64,000 nt of DNA from Deltaproteobacteria bacterium (GCA_020845895.1 JADLEX010000053.1:86050-150049); one strand, 5' to 3'. Positions 9,540 through 20,047 are shown, counted from the first letter of the stretch. Notes: a model not told the origin generated them from the sequence alone. Numbers and translations are program-made.

Positions 9540-12053
9540 TCACACGACGCTTTGCGGATCCATGTCGACACGCCACGCCAGCGTGGACGGCGCGACGCGG
9601 TCGTGTGCCTTTTTCGCCGCCGCGATCAGGCGGTGAAGATCTGCGGGGGTTTGAGCGCGCAAAAAGACCTGAAAACGAAAACGGTTCTTGACGCGGGCGA
9701 TCATCGACCGCGCGGGCCCCAGCACGGCGTCGGCTTCGAGGGAAAGTTCCTTGGCCGCCTTACGCGCGCCCTTCGCCGCGGCCAGCGCCGCGCTGCGCGC
9801 GGCGTCGCGGTCGGGCCCGCTCACCCGAACGAGCGCTGTCCGGGCAAACGGCGGAAACCACGACACCTTGCGTCGGTTGATTTCAAGTTCATAAAAGCGT
9901 TCGAAGTCGTGCCCGGAGGCGCACGTCACCGCGTAATGATCGGGATTGTAGGTCTGCATCACGATGCGTCCCGGTGCTTCGGCGCGGCCTGCGCGGCCCG
10001 AGACCTGCGTGACGAGCTGAAACGTCCGCTCCGCGGCGCGAAAATCCGGCATCGAGAGAGAACTGTCGGCTTGTAATACTCCGACGAGCGTGACGTTCGG
10101 AAAGTCGTGTCCTTTGGCGACCATCTGCGTGCCGAGCAGGATGTCGGCCTCGCCCCGTCGAAACGGCGTGAGCACCCGTTGGTGTCCCTCGCGTCCGGCC
10201 ACCGTGTCGCGGTCCATGCGCACCACGCGCGCCGAGGGAAAGAGCCGCGCGATTTCGTGCTCGACCTGCTCGGTCCCGAGCCCCGCGTAAAACAAACGCT
10301 CGCCACCGCAAACGCGGCACGTGCGCGGCGGGGCGTACTCTCGATCGCAGTAGTGGCAGACCGCCTTTTGGCGCGACGCGTGAAACGTCAGGGACACGTC
10401 GCAATCGAGGCACTGCGCCGACGCACCGCACGCGAGACAGAAGACGTGGGTGGAGTATCCGCGACGGTTGAGCAGCAGAATCGTCTGCTCGCCGGCTTCG
10501 AGATTCTCCCGTAACGCTGTGGCGAGGGACGGAGAGAAGATCATGCGGGCATGAGGAAGGTCGTCACCCGGTCGATCCGAGCGTGGTTTTCGGGCGAGTT
10601 CCTTTTCCAACGGACGCAGATCCACCACCGACACCGGCGGCATGCCACGCCCGTGGACGCGTTCGCGCAATTCGAGAAGCTCGTATCGGCCCGACTTCGC
10701 GCCATGAAAGGTCTCCATGCTCGGCGTCGCCGAACCGAGCACGACGGGGCATTTTGTTTCACGTCCCAGCCAGATCGCCAGATCGCGCGCGTTGTAGGGC
10801 AGCGCGTCGTCCTGTTTGTACGAACCGTCGTGCTCCTCATCGACAACGACCACGCCGAGATCATCGAACGGCGCGAAGATCGCACTTCGCGCGCCGATCA
10901 CGACGCGTTTTTCGCGCCGACGCACGCGCCGCCACAGGTCGTAGCGCTCGCCGGGCGCGAGCCCCGAATGACTCGCGCCGACCGCATCGCCAAAGCGGCC
11001 GACGAACCGCCCCACGAGTTGCGGCGTCAGCGCGATCTCCGGCACGAGAACGAGCGCGGGCCGTCCCGCCGCGAGCGCGCGCTCCACGAGACGCAGGTAC
11101 ACCTCGGTCTTGCCCGACCCCGTCACGCCGTGAAGCACGAACGTGCGGTGCTCGCGCGCGTCCATGGTCGCGCAGACCCGGCGCACGGCCGCGCCCTGCG
11201 CCGCGTTCAGCACCGGCGGAGCTTGATGGTCGGCGTCGATCGACGCCTGACGATAGACCTCGCGCGAATCGATGCGGAACCATCCCGCCGCGGCCAGCGC
11301 ACGCAGGTGCGCCCGAGGATCTGCGTCGATCAGATCGGCGATTTCGCCGCCGGTCACGGCGCGCCCCGCCGTGACGACGGCCTCCAGCACGGCGAGCCGC
11401 TTCGGCGAACGCACCAGCGCCGCGCGGGCCTCTTCAAGATTCGCCCCCGTCGCGGGCGCGTACATGGCGATCGTCTTCGCGCAGATCGCCGGCATGCGCA
11501 TCTGCACGTGCGTGAGGACGAGCCCGTCGCGCACGAGCGTTCGAAGCTGCGTCTCGCGGAACGTCGGAACCCGTTTCGGCAGCGACGCGACGGCGATACC
11601 CGGCGGCTCCTCGGCCAGCGCTTCGAGCAACACCATCAGCGCCTCGCGCACGGAGCCCTCTTCGCGCAGCGCCGCGCGCCCGGCGTCGGTGATCTCGGCG
11701 ATGCGCTGCGTCGATTGCAGGATGCCGGCGGGCAGCGCTGTTCGCACAACCTCGCCGATCGGGGCGAGGTAGTAGCGCGCCATGAACTCGAACATGCGGA
11801 CCTGCAAGGGACCGAAGAACGGTTCCGTGGCGAGCGGCTCGATCGCCGGGAGCACCTCGACGTCCACGGGCGCTTCGACCTCCGTGTGCAGAACGAAGGC
11901 GGACACGTGGCGTCGCCCGAAGGGTACGACGAGGCCCGTCCCCACGGAGACCTTGCCGGGCCAGTCCTCGGGAATTCGATAGTGGTAAGTGCCGGGGGCG
12001 GTCAGGGCGACCGCGGTTTCGACGCACATCTCCCGACGATCGACAGCGCTCAT
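9540..12053 (-). CDS. priA: Primosomal replication protein N' (PriA helicase)
   Basis: PriA is the 3'-to-5' DNA helicase that reloads the replisome at stalled forks. The 837-residue product has a DNA-binding N-terminal domain, Walker A GVTGSGKTEVYL, the DEEH box VVVDEEHDGSYKQDD, and an inserted zinc-binding region with four CXXC pairs (CLACG, CLDCD, CHYCD, CRVCG). Helicase motifs V/VI are at LLGTQMVAKGHDFPNVTLVG and VSGRAGRAEAPGRIVMQT. The start is taken at ATG 12053 (MSAVDRREM), preceded by a GAGACG element, 7 nt after the galU stop. This suggests an operon with galU. Confidence 0.95.
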   Translation of the reverse strand: MSAVDRREMCVETAVALTAPGTYHYRIPEDWPGKVSVGTGLVVPFGRRHVSAFVLHTEVEAPVDVEVLPAIEPLATEPFFGPLQVRMFEFMARYYLAPIGEVVRTALPAGILQSTQRIAEITDAGRAALREEGSVREALMVLLEALAEEPPGIAVASLPKRVPTFRETQLRTLVRDGLVLTHVQMRMPAICAKTIAMYAPATGANLEEARAALVRSPKRLAVLEAVVTAGRAVTGGEIADLIDADPRAHLRALAAAGWFRIDSREVYRQASIDADHQAPPVLNAAQGAAVRRVCATMDAREHRTFVLHGVTGSGKTEVYLRLVERALAAGRPALVLVPEIALTPQLVGRFVGRFGDAVGASHSGLAPGERYDLWRRVRRREKRVVIGARSAIFAPFDDLGVVVVDEEHDGSYKQDDALPYNARDLAIWLGRETKCPVVLGSATPSMETFHGAKSGRYELLELRERVHGRGMPPVSVVDLRPLEKELARKPRSDRPGDDLPHARMIFSPSLATALRENLEAGEQTILLLNRRGYSTHVFCLACGASAQCLDCDVSLTFHASRQKAVCHYCDREYAPPRTCRVCGGERLFYAGLGTEQVEHEIARLFPSARVVRMDRDTVAGREGHQRVLTPFRRGEADILLGTQMVAKGHDFPNVTLVGVLQADSSLSMPDFRAAERTFQLVTQVSGRAGRAEAPGRIVMQTYNPDHYAVTCASGHDFERFYELEINRRKVSWFPPFARTALVRVSGPDRDAARSAALAAAKGARKAAKELSLEADAVLGPARSMIARVKNRFRFQVFLRAQTPADLHRLIAAAKKAHDRVAPSTLAWRVDMDPQSVV

Positions 12054-12060
12054 CGGCGTC

Positions 12061-12966
12061 TCACGACGCGGCAAATCGGGCCAGCAGCTCCCGCAGTCGG
12101 TCGGCCAATTCCGGCCGTTTCAGGGCGTACGCGATGTTGGCTTCGATGAAGCCGAAGATGTCGCCGGCGTCGTGGCGCGCGCCGCGAAGCACTTGGGCAA
12201 ACACCCCACCGCCTTCGCGGGCGTTCAGAATGTTGAGTGCGTCCGTAATCTGGATCTCGCCGCTCGCGCCCCTGGGCGTCGCGTCGATGCAGTCGAAAAT
12301 CTCCGGCGGCAGAATGTATCGCCCGATAATGGCGAGATTCGAAGGCGGATTCGACCTCGGTTTTTCCACCATGGCGCGCAGGGGATAGGGCTCGGCATCG
12401 CTCGACGCGCAATCCACGATGCCGTAGCGGTGCGTCGTCTCCACCGGGACCTCATAGACGCCGACCACGGCGCGGCCGCATCGCTCGTAGGCGTCGATGA
12501 GCTGGCGCGTCGCGGGGGGATCGCCGTCGAACATGTCGTCGCCCAGCAGCACCGCGAAGGGCTCGTTGCCGACGACGCCCCGAGCGCATCCGATAGCGTG
12601 TCCGAGACCCAGCGCCGTCTTTTGGCGCACCGACTGAACCTCGACCATTTGCGAAATCTCGCGCACGAGTTCGAGGCGCGCGGTATCGCCCTTTTCCTCC
12701 AGCCACTTTTCGAGTCCGAAGGAGCGGTCGAAATAGTCCTCGATCGCGCTCTTGCCCGCCGCACTCACGAAGATGATCTGCTCGATGCCGGACTGGTACG
12801 CCTCCTCGACGATGTAGTGGATCGTCGGTCGATCCACGATCGGCAGCAGTTCCTTGGCCACGACCTTGGTGGCGGGCAGAAAGCGCGTCCCGAGGCCCGC
12901 CACGGGGATCACGGCCTTGCGGACGGTTTGGTGCGGGGAGCTTCCGGATTTCGATTCGCTCGACAT
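12061..12966 (-). CDS. galU: UTP-glucose-1-phosphate uridylyltransferase
   Basis: GalU makes UDP-glucose from UTP and glucose-1-phosphate for glycogen, LPS and galactose pathways. The 301-residue protein shows the nucleotidyltransferase signature VIPVAGLGTRFLPATK, the KELLPIVDRPTIHYIVEEA segment, the LGDDMFDG metal site and VEKPRS. Full length for the bacterial family. The ATG at 12966 is preceded by GAGAGGG. galT, glgC and a GH57 enzyme lie about 10 kb away on the other strand and would use the same metabolites. Confidence 0.95.
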   Translation of the reverse strand: MSSESKSGSSPHQTVRKAVIPVAGLGTRFLPATKVVAKELLPIVDRPTIHYIVEEAYQSGIEQIIFVSAAGKSAIEDYFDRSFGLEKWLEEKGDTARLELVREISQMVEVQSVRQKTALGLGHAIGCARGVVGNEPFAVLLGDDMFDGDPPATRQLIDAYERCGRAVVGVYEVPVETTHRYGIVDCASSDAEPYPLRAMVEKPRSNPPSNLAIIGRYILPPEIFDCIDATPRGASGEIQITDALNILNAREGGGVFAQVLRGARHDAGDIFGFIEANIAYALKRPELADRLRELLARFAAS

Positions 12967-13190
12967 GTCCCTCTCGTCATCGGCACGAAGACGCGGTTGG
13001 CTTCGAATGGCCTAACCTACCGCGCGGGGGCGACGCGATCAACACGGGGAGACATGGGCGCGCGAAAGGCGATCTTCGGGAATCGGTGGGAGAATATGAT
13101 CTGGATACACGTAGACGAGAATATATGAATTCCTTAGTGTGTCGCCCTTGTGTCGCCCAGGTGAATTTTGGGTGGCATTTTGGAGGCGCC

Positions 13191-15191
13191 ATGAGACGGT
13201 TCGCGGCCTGGAATTTCTCGATTTCCATTCAACTCTTTCTCGCACTCTCCCTGCTGGTGGCGACATTCGGCTGCGCCGGCGGCGATGACGATGACGATTC
13301 CGGGGCGACGGATGACGACGTTGCCGGCGATGACGACGCGACCTCGGATGACGACCTTGCCGACGACGACGCGGACGACGACTGGATTCCGCCCACGACG
13401 CTCGACCTGACCCTCGTGCCGGAGCCCGACGACGCCGCGCCGCTAGGATATTCGCTCGTCGAGGGGCCGGGCGAGCCGCGCGAAATCCGAAACGACCTCG
13501 GCGTGGAACCCACCCGCGACGAGAATGGGGCCGAGCCGCTGTCGATGGCCTACTACCTGAGTATGGCCGACTTTCAGCTCACCGACGAGGAGTCGCCGAC
13601 GCGTCTGACCTTCTTCGATTCCAACCAGATCGTCGGCGGAGGTTTCAGCGCCGCCTACCGCCCGCACGAGGACGTCTCGCCCCACCTTGTGAACTCACTC
13701 ATCCGTACCGCGAACGCGATTCAGTCCGGGTACGGACGCGATTTCGACTTCGCGGTCGTCCTCGGCGACCTGACCGACAACGCGCAGCACAACGAAATGG
13801 CGCTGGTCATCGACGTGTTCGACGCGAACGGCATCACCACCGGCGTGCCCGGCTGGGCGCGGCCCGACAGCGGCGATCTCGATATCGATCCGGACACCGG
13901 GCGAAACCGCGGCGAGCGCAATTTCGGCATTCAGGAGGAAGACGGCGACGGCAACTCGATCAACGCCTTCGACCGCCCCGGCCTGCCGAATTCCAACGCG
14001 GATTTCCCCACGGTCGGGCTGCGTCGCGCGGACGGATCGCAAGTCCCGTGGCTCGCCGTGCTCGGCAATCACGACGTGCTCAACACGGGGAACTTCGATC
14101 CCGATTCCGGACTGACCTTCTATTCGCGCGAAGACTACGTGTCCGCTCTGTCCCACTACGGCTATATCTCGGGCGTGGCGGCGGTGATCCAGTACATGCA
14201 GGACAACCCCGGCCAGCCGGTTTATATCGATGGCGGGATTTTCGGTCTCGACCTCGACTGGCAGACGGTGCTCGATCTGCTGAACCTGCTCGGCCTCGTG
14301 CCGGACGACCTCTCCGCCGACCTCGACGGGCGCTTCGACATGGACGTGCTGCTGAACGGCACCTACGACGACCCGAGCGACGACGGCGTGCCCATCACTC
14401 CCGATCCCGGCCGCGAGTTCCTCGGTCGCGACGGCTCCATCGCCATACTCCATGAAGAGGGCCATGGCTTCATCGACCGCAACGATGACGGCGTCACCGA
14501 CGGCGCGGACGGCGGCTGGTACGCGCTCGACTGGGTGGACATCACCGGACAGGAAATGCCGCTGCGTTTTCTGGTGCTCGACACGACGGATGCGGGCTTG
14601 CTCGCCGCGGGCGGCATCAGCAATCGTCAGTTCGAGTGGATCGAGGACGAACTCGACCGCGCCGAGCAGGACGACGTGCTCGTCATCGTCAACTCCCATC
14701 ATGCCGAGGCCAGCACGCCCAACGGCGGCGACCGGCTGACGCAGCTTCTCGGCACGTGCCCCAACGTGATCCTGCATCAGATCGGCCACGGTCACGAAAA
14801 CGCGATCATCGCGCACCACTCCCCCACCGAGGATCCCGCGCTCGGTTACTGGGAGGTGCAGACGCCCTCGACGATCGACTTCCCGCAACAGGGTCGCGTG
14901 GTCGAACTCGTCGATTATCGCGATGGAACGGGATCGATTCTCCTCACGCTCTTCGACCACTGGGGCATCGTCGGCGACGATTCCGACACGCTCGGCGAAA
15001 CCGGCCGTGAACTCGCGTTCGAGGACGCGATCCGCAAGGGCTACGAAGGCGGCGCGTCGCTGGGCGGCATGGGCGGACCGGCGGACCGCAATCGTGAGCT
15101 GGTCTTCGCGATCCCACCGTCCGTCGCGGATCGTCTGGCGTCGTTCGACAACGGAATGGAGATCACGTCCGCGGAACGCCTCGGAAATTAG
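13191..15191 (+). CDS. Calcineurin-like metallophosphoesterase lipoprotein with Asp-rich tether
   Basis: A predicted secreted or surface phosphoesterase. The start at ATG 13191 has GGAGG 5 nt upstream. The signal peptide ends in LVATFGC, an acceptable though not ideal lipobox. The Cys is followed by a tether of about 35 residues dominated by Asp (GGDDDDDSGATDDD...). The catalytic domain then shows SMADFQLTDEE (first metal motif, with Gln in place of the usual His), VVLGDLTDNAQHNE, VLGNHDVL, VNSHHAEAS and IGHGHEN. Together these are the five metal motifs of the calcineurin-like fold. EF-hand-like Asp/Asn loops occur in insertions. Substrate unknown. The same Asp-rich tether occurs in three other lipoproteins in the window. 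Confidence 0.82.
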   Translation: MRRFAAWNFSISIQLFLALSLLVATFGCAGGDDDDDSGATDDDVAGDDDATSDDDLADDDADDDWIPPTTLDLTLVPEPDDAAPLGYSLVEGPGEPREIRNDLGVEPTRDENGAEPLSMAYYLSMADFQLTDEESPTRLTFFDSNQIVGGGFSAAYRPHEDVSPHLVNSLIRTANAIQSGYGRDFDFAVVLGDLTDNAQHNEMALVIDVFDANGITTGVPGWARPDSGDLDIDPDTGRNRGERNFGIQEEDGDGNSINAFDRPGLPNSNADFPTVGLRRADGSQVPWLAVLGNHDVLNTGNFDPDSGLTFYSREDYVSALSHYGYISGVAAVIQYMQDNPGQPVYIDGGIFGLDLDWQTVLDLLNLLGLVPDDLSADLDGRFDMDVLLNGTYDDPSDDGVPITPDPGREFLGRDGSIAILHEEGHGFIDRNDDGVTDGADGGWYALDWVDITGQEMPLRFLVLDTTDAGLLAAGGISNRQFEWIEDELDRAEQDDVLVIVNSHHAEASTPNGGDRLTQLLGTCPNVILHQIGHGHENAIIAHHSPTEDPALGYWEVQTPSTIDFPQQGRVVELVDYRDGTGSILLTLFDHWGIVGDDSDTLGETGRELAFEDAIRKGYEGGASLGGMGGPADRNRELVFAIPPSVADRLASFDNGMEITSAERLGN

Positions 15192-15322
15192 CGCTTCTCG
15201 ATCCGAAGTCCACGGGTGCACATACGCGTCCCGGCGAGTCGGAACGAAAAGAGACGGAGGCCGTCTCCACCACGTTGCGGCGCGGCGCGCGGTCTTGTTA
15301 GATAGCGGCCCTGGAGAGACGA

Positions 15323-18217
15323 GTGATTCGCATCGCCGTTTGGGCCGCACTGCTCGCGCTGATCGCGCTGTTTCCCGCTTCCGCGTTTGCGGCGAGCGTT
15401 TACGACTCGTCGTATCGTTGGCGTGCGTTCGAAACCGACCATTTCGAGATCGTTTACCACGACGGCGCCGAGTTCATCGCGCGCAAGGCGGCGGTCGTCG
15501 CCGAATCCCAGTACGGCGCGCTCACCAAGCTCTTCCATTGGGAGCCTCGCCGGAAAATCCGCCTCGTCATCTCGGACGACGTGGATGACACCAACGGCTC
15601 GTCGTCGATGACCCCGTGGAACACGATGCGGATCTACGCCGCCCTGCCCCATGCGGAGGACCGTCTGGATCACTACGACGACTGGATTCGCGCCATCATC
15701 ACGCACGAACTGACACACGCGATTCACCTCGACTCGGCGCGCGGCGTCCCGCTCGGATTGCGTTACACGTTCGGGCGCTGGCTGTTCCTGCATCACATGC
15801 AGCCCATTTTTCAGGTCGAGGGCCTCGCCGTCTGGACCGAAACCGAACTGACAACCATGGGCCGCAACCGGTCGAGCGTGTCCGACATGATGCTGCGCGC
15901 GGCGGCGATGGAAGACCGTTTTCCGAGCGTTGACCTCGCGTCGAGCTGGACGCGCCGCTGGCCCTCGGGCGGCACGCCGTACATCTTCGGCGGGATGTTT
16001 CACGACTACATCGCGCGCCACAACGATCCGAACACCATCGGCGACTACTCGTATAAACATGCCGGTCAGATCTGGCCCTTCATGTTCAACATCAACGCCA
16101 AGGGCATCTGGGGAAAAAAGGTCAAACACCTATGGCGCGACTTCGAGAGCGAAGCGCGTGAGAAAGCCCAGCGGCAATACGGCGAGATCGCGGCCCGGGG
16201 CATCACGCCTCTGCGCGAGCTTTCGTCGGGCGGCCGCCAGCAGCGCCGGCCGCTGTGGATCGACGATCGGCGGATCGTCGTCGAGGAACACTCCCCGACA
16301 CGCCACGCGCGGTTGGCGGAGTACGACCTCGATACCGGCGAGGACGAGACGCTCGTCGAGACCGAACTGACGGGCGGCGCGGCGCACCCGCCGGGCGGCG
16401 GCATCGTCTTCGCCCAGCATTCGAAGCGTGAACCCTTCACGCAGTATTATGACCTGTTCGAACTGGCAAACGGCGACCTTCGCCGAATCACGCGCGAGTC
16501 GCGGCTGCGCGATCCCGCGGCGACGCCCGACGGAAAGTCGGTGTACGCCGTCGATCAGGAGATGGGCCGCACCCGAGTCGTGCGCGTCGATGTGGCGACC
16601 GGCGCGATCACCGTCCTGTTCGGCTACGACCGATTCCCCTTCTTCACGCAGTTCGGCCCTCCCGCCGTGTCGCCCGATGGAGAAACGCTAGTCCTGTCCC
16701 TCTGGCACGACGACGGCAATCGAGACCTCTTCGCGTATGACATCGCATCGGATCGCTTCAAACGGCTCACGGCGCACCCCGGGCGCGACATCGATCCCGC
16801 GTTCTCCGCCGATGGCCGTTATCTGTTCTTCGTCTCCGACCGCACCGGCGTGCACAACGTCCACGCCCTCGACTTCGCCCGCGAAAAACTCTTCCAGGTC
16901 ACGAACGTCGTCACGGGCGTCTTCGAACCCGCACCCTCACCCGACGGTCGCCATCTGGCGATGATCTCGTACTCATCGTACGGTTTTGACCTCGCGGTCA
17001 CGGATCTCGACCCCGCCGCGTGGCGCGAGGTTGCTCCCGACCCAATTCCCGAAGACGCCGTGCTGTGCGGGACGATCAGCGCCTCCGTGGACCGCGCCGC
17101 CAACGACCTCGCGCCGCCCGAACGCGAGTATAGCCCGTGGTCGACGCTGATTCCGTCTTACTGGAAGCCCCTTTACTCGTCCGAGTGGGTGGACGGCGAG
17201 ATGATCTCGAATCTCGGATTCACGACCTCCGGCATCGATTCGATCTTTCGGCATTCGTGGCTCACGAGCTTCGTGTACGACCTTGACCACAACTTTCCCA
17301 ACATCTACGCCACTTACGCCTACGACGGATTTCGTCCGACCCTTCAAGCCACATTCTCGCGCTCGGGTCTCGATTGGGGACATGTCGCGGAGGACCCGAC
17401 CGGCGACACCTTCACCGTGTTTCAGGACCGCATCGCCGGGGCGATCGGCGCGTCGTATCGGTTCACGGACGAGCTCGCCACGTTCGCGCATTTCACCGCC
17501 GCCCACTCGGAGAATCACGTCGGCACCGTCAACGTGCGCAACGAGATTCCGAACGGTGGTTGGCTGGCGGGACCTCGCTTCGGATTCTCCGCCTCGACCG
17601 GGAAGTCCTACGCGATGTCGATCTCGCCCGAGGACGGCGGCTTTTACGTGATTTCCGGCGCCGTCGACCACGAGGCGTTCGGCTCCGATTACAACGTGCT
17701 GTCCGGCGTCGTCGCCGCGACGCAGTACGTCTCGCTTCCGTTTCGCAACAACGTCCTGCGTTTCGACCTCAAGGCCGGTGCGGTGCAGGGCGACGACCGC
17801 TACCGGGGCGGATTTCGCGTCGGCGGCACGGTCGAATCCGACCTCACCGCGCAGACCGCCGACAATCAATTCGCCCTGCGCGGATTCCGACGCGCGGCAC
17901 TGGTGGGCGAGCGCGCGGTGGTGGGATCGATCGACTGGCGCATGCCGCTCTGGTACCAGCAACGCGGCCTCGGCGTGTGGCCGATCTTCTTCGACACGCT
18001 CTCGGCGTCGGTCTTCGCCACCGCCGGAAAAACCTGGTACGACGAGCTCGACCTCAAGGACCCGTGGCCGATCTACGATTCCTACGGCGTGGAACTGTAC
18101 CAGTCGCTGGGAATCGCCTACTACTCGAATTGGATCCTGAGCGCAGCTTACGCCTACTCGCCCGAAAAGCGGCATCCGAATACGTACTACATCAACACGG
18201 GCACGGGGTTCTTTTGA
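15323..18217 (+). CDS. Secreted HExxH metallopeptidase-like protein with beta-propeller and C-terminal barrel
   Basis: A 964-residue exported protein. It has a signal peptide ending ASAFAAS. A peptidase-MA-like zinc domain follows, with HELTH at residues 128-132. A TolB/WD40-like propeller then spans about residues 300-580 (repeats of the form PDGxxxxxxD, as in TPDGKSVYAVDQ, SPDGETLVLSLW, SADGRYLFFVSD, SPDGRHLAMISY). The C-terminal ~350 residues are rich in aromatic beta-strands and end in an outer-membrane-barrel-like strand finishing in Phe (NTYYINTGTGFF). The GTG start has GGAG upstream. The next gene overlaps it by 4 nt (TTGA). I infer an outer-membrane-anchored protease or binding protein; its target is unknown. 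Confidence 0.75.
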   Translation: MIRIAVWAALLALIALFPASAFAASVYDSSYRWRAFETDHFEIVYHDGAEFIARKAAVVAESQYGALTKLFHWEPRRKIRLVISDDVDDTNGSSSMTPWNTMRIYAALPHAEDRLDHYDDWIRAIITHELTHAIHLDSARGVPLGLRYTFGRWLFLHHMQPIFQVEGLAVWTETELTTMGRNRSSVSDMMLRAAAMEDRFPSVDLASSWTRRWPSGGTPYIFGGMFHDYIARHNDPNTIGDYSYKHAGQIWPFMFNINAKGIWGKKVKHLWRDFESEAREKAQRQYGEIAARGITPLRELSSGGRQQRRPLWIDDRRIVVEEHSPTRHARLAEYDLDTGEDETLVETELTGGAAHPPGGGIVFAQHSKREPFTQYYDLFELANGDLRRITRESRLRDPAATPDGKSVYAVDQEMGRTRVVRVDVATGAITVLFGYDRFPFFTQFGPPAVSPDGETLVLSLWHDDGNRDLFAYDIASDRFKRLTAHPGRDIDPAFSADGRYLFFVSDRTGVHNVHALDFAREKLFQVTNVVTGVFEPAPSPDGRHLAMISYSSYGFDLAVTDLDPAAWREVAPDPIPEDAVLCGTISASVDRAANDLAPPEREYSPWSTLIPSYWKPLYSSEWVDGEMISNLGFTTSGIDSIFRHSWLTSFVYDLDHNFPNIYATYAYDGFRPTLQATFSRSGLDWGHVAEDPTGDTFTVFQDRIAGAIGASYRFTDELATFAHFTAAHSENHVGTVNVRNEIPNGGWLAGPRFGFSASTGKSYAMSISPEDGGFYVISGAVDHEAFGSDYNVLSGVVAATQYVSLPFRNNVLRFDLKAGAVQGDDRYRGGFRVGGTVESDLTAQTADNQFALRGFRRAALVGERAVVGSIDWRMPLWYQQRGLGVWPIFFDTLSASVFATAGKTWYDELDLKDPWPIYDSYGVELYQSLGIAYYSNWILSAAYAYSPEKRHPNTYYINTGTGFF

Positions 18218-20007
18218 AACGCGGTCGCATCATCCGGCGCGCGCTCGAAATCGCGCTGGTCGCCCTCATCGTCGTGCTCGGCGCGAGTCTCGTGCTGCGT
18301 TCGCACACGCCCGCGAGCCGATTCGCCGCGTTTGCGCCGGACGACGAGAAACGCATCACCGAAGCGGCCTGGACCGGCGTCGCCGGCGGCGGCGGATCGT
18401 TATCCGAAGCGGCGACGGGCGAAGAAGTCGTCGCGATCGTCGTCGCGTTCCACTCGCTGGTCGTCAATCCGAAGTCGCCGCCGATGGCCGCCGCCGTTCC
18501 CGGCGACGACGCGGCCAAAACCGCGGCCGAACTCGCGAAGAGTCTGCGCGCTTCGGTGCCGCCGCAGCAGGTCGTGAGCACGGTGTCGATCCACGCGATC
18601 ACGGACCCAAGGCGAATCCGCATCGCCGAATTCGCGAAGCGCGGCTGGACCTTTGAGCGCGGCCTCGACGCTCTGATGCTCTGCGAGGATGGCGAATGCC
18701 GCGCGATCCCCGCCGTCGTGCAGCACGCCCGGAGCATGTCGTTCGAATCGGCGCGCCAGTCGCTGCACAAAGGGCGCGGCGTCGAGGTCCTCGGTTTGAA
18801 GCTGGACGACGGACTCTATCGCACTCGCGAGTCCGCGTGGCTCTCCAACGGGCCGGGACAGGACGTCGTTCCGCTTTTTCGCGCATCGTCCACCGTCCCG
18901 CGTGTGACATCGGACGACATCCTGCGCGCCTGCCGGATCGGCGGCGACTTCCTCATCAAGATCCAGCAGCCGAACGGCAAATGGTACTACGGCTACGACG
19001 CGGGCAAGGACGATCTGGACAAGGTCGATTACAACCTGCTGCGTCACGCGGGAACGACCTATTCGATGTACCAGCTTTACGATGTCACCCGTGAGCCGCG
19101 CTATCTGGACGCGGCGAACGCGGGCCTGCGCTGGCAGCGCACCGTGATCGAGGCCGACCCGGCGGACCCCGAGCGCTTGTTCGTACGCGAACCGCACAAC
19201 ATCAAACTCGGCGGCGCGGGACTCGCGCTGATGGCGTATGTCGAGAAACGCAAGGTCGCCGGATGGGATGGAGAGGACGAGCGCGTCGCGGCCGGCCTCG
19301 CGCGTCACTGCCTGCTCTCGCAAAAGGACGACGGCAGCTTCCGCGACTACCACGGCATCCCGGGTGTGAACGCCAAGACACGTCGGTCGATCTACTACCC
19401 CGGCGAGGCGATGCTCGGCCTGATCCGCTACCACCAGATTGTTCCCGAGCGCTCCGACATCCTCGACGCCGTGCGCCGCGCGGCAGATCACCTCATCGAC
19501 AACCGCTGGACGATCATGGGAATGCGTTTCAACGTGCCGCCCGATGCCTGGCTGATGCTCGCGCTCGAGGAACTGCACGAGGCCGATCCGAATCCGAAAT
19601 ATGCGGACCACTGTTTCCGCATGGCGCGGGGCATGGAGTTCGAGCAGCTCGGCCCGAGGTGGGGACTCGATCACGCGGGTGGATACTACCCCGCTCCGCC
19701 GCAGGTCACTCCGGCGGGATCGCGCAGCGAGGGACTCACCGCCGCGTGGCTGCTGGCGAAGCGTCTGGGCGACGAGCACACCGCGGACGAAATCCGCGAA
19801 ACGGTGTTGCGTTCCGCCCGCTTTCAGGTGGAGCGCGTCATCCGCCCCGATTTCGTGACGCTCTACCCGTCGCCGCCCCGCGCGCTCGGCGTCTTTCGTC
19901 ACTCGCCGGTCTCGAACGCGATGCGAATCGACTACAACCAGCACAACATCTCGGGCTTGCTGATCGCCGCGCGAATGACGGCGGAGGACAACGTTCCGCA
20001 GCCCTGA
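18214..20007 (+). CDS. Membrane-anchored alpha/alpha-toroid protein of unknown function
   Basis: A 597-residue protein starting at a TTG that overlaps the stop of the peptidase-like gene (TTGA), so the two are coupled. One N-terminal membrane segment (LEIALVALIVVLGASLVL) is followed by about 200 residues that I cannot assign. The C-terminal ~370 residues contain repeated helical pairs typical of six-hairpin glycosidase or terpenoid-cyclase toroids (GGDFLIKIQQPNGKWYYGYD, TTYSMYQLYDVT, GGAGLALMAYVEK, YYPGEAMLGLIRY, GLTAAWLLAKRLG). It could be a glycan-acting hydrolase or lyase. No catalytic residue can be fixed from sequence alone. Confidence 0.68.
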   Translation: MKRGRIIRRALEIALVALIVVLGASLVLRSHTPASRFAAFAPDDEKRITEAAWTGVAGGGGSLSEAATGEEVVAIVVAFHSLVVNPKSPPMAAAVPGDDAAKTAAELAKSLRASVPPQQVVSTVSIHAITDPRRIRIAEFAKRGWTFERGLDALMLCEDGECRAIPAVVQHARSMSFESARQSLHKGRGVEVLGLKLDDGLYRTRESAWLSNGPGQDVVPLFRASSTVPRVTSDDILRACRIGGDFLIKIQQPNGKWYYGYDAGKDDLDKVDYNLLRHAGTTYSMYQLYDVTREPRYLDAANAGLRWQRTVIEADPADPERLFVREPHNIKLGGAGLALMAYVEKRKVAGWDGEDERVAAGLARHCLLSQKDDGSFRDYHGIPGVNAKTRRSIYYPGEAMLGLIRYHQIVPERSDILDAVRRAADHLIDNRWTIMGMRFNVPPDAWLMLALEELHEADPNPKYADHCFRMARGMEFEQLGPRWGLDHAGGYYPAPPQVTPAGSRSEGLTAAWLLAKRLGDEHTADEIRETVLRSARFQVERVIRPDFVTLYPSPPRALGVFRHSPVSNAMRIDYNQHNISGLLIAARMTAEDNVPQP

Positions 20008-20047
20008 TTTTCGGGCGTTTTCGAAGCGGTGGACCGGGCCGAGCCTC

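Noticed and set aside
17374..18213. Upstream extension of the toroid protein frame into the peptidase gene
   Set aside because: The extension is arginine-rich antisense-like sequence overlapping a real coding frame; the TTG at 18214 gives a membrane anchor and a coupled start.
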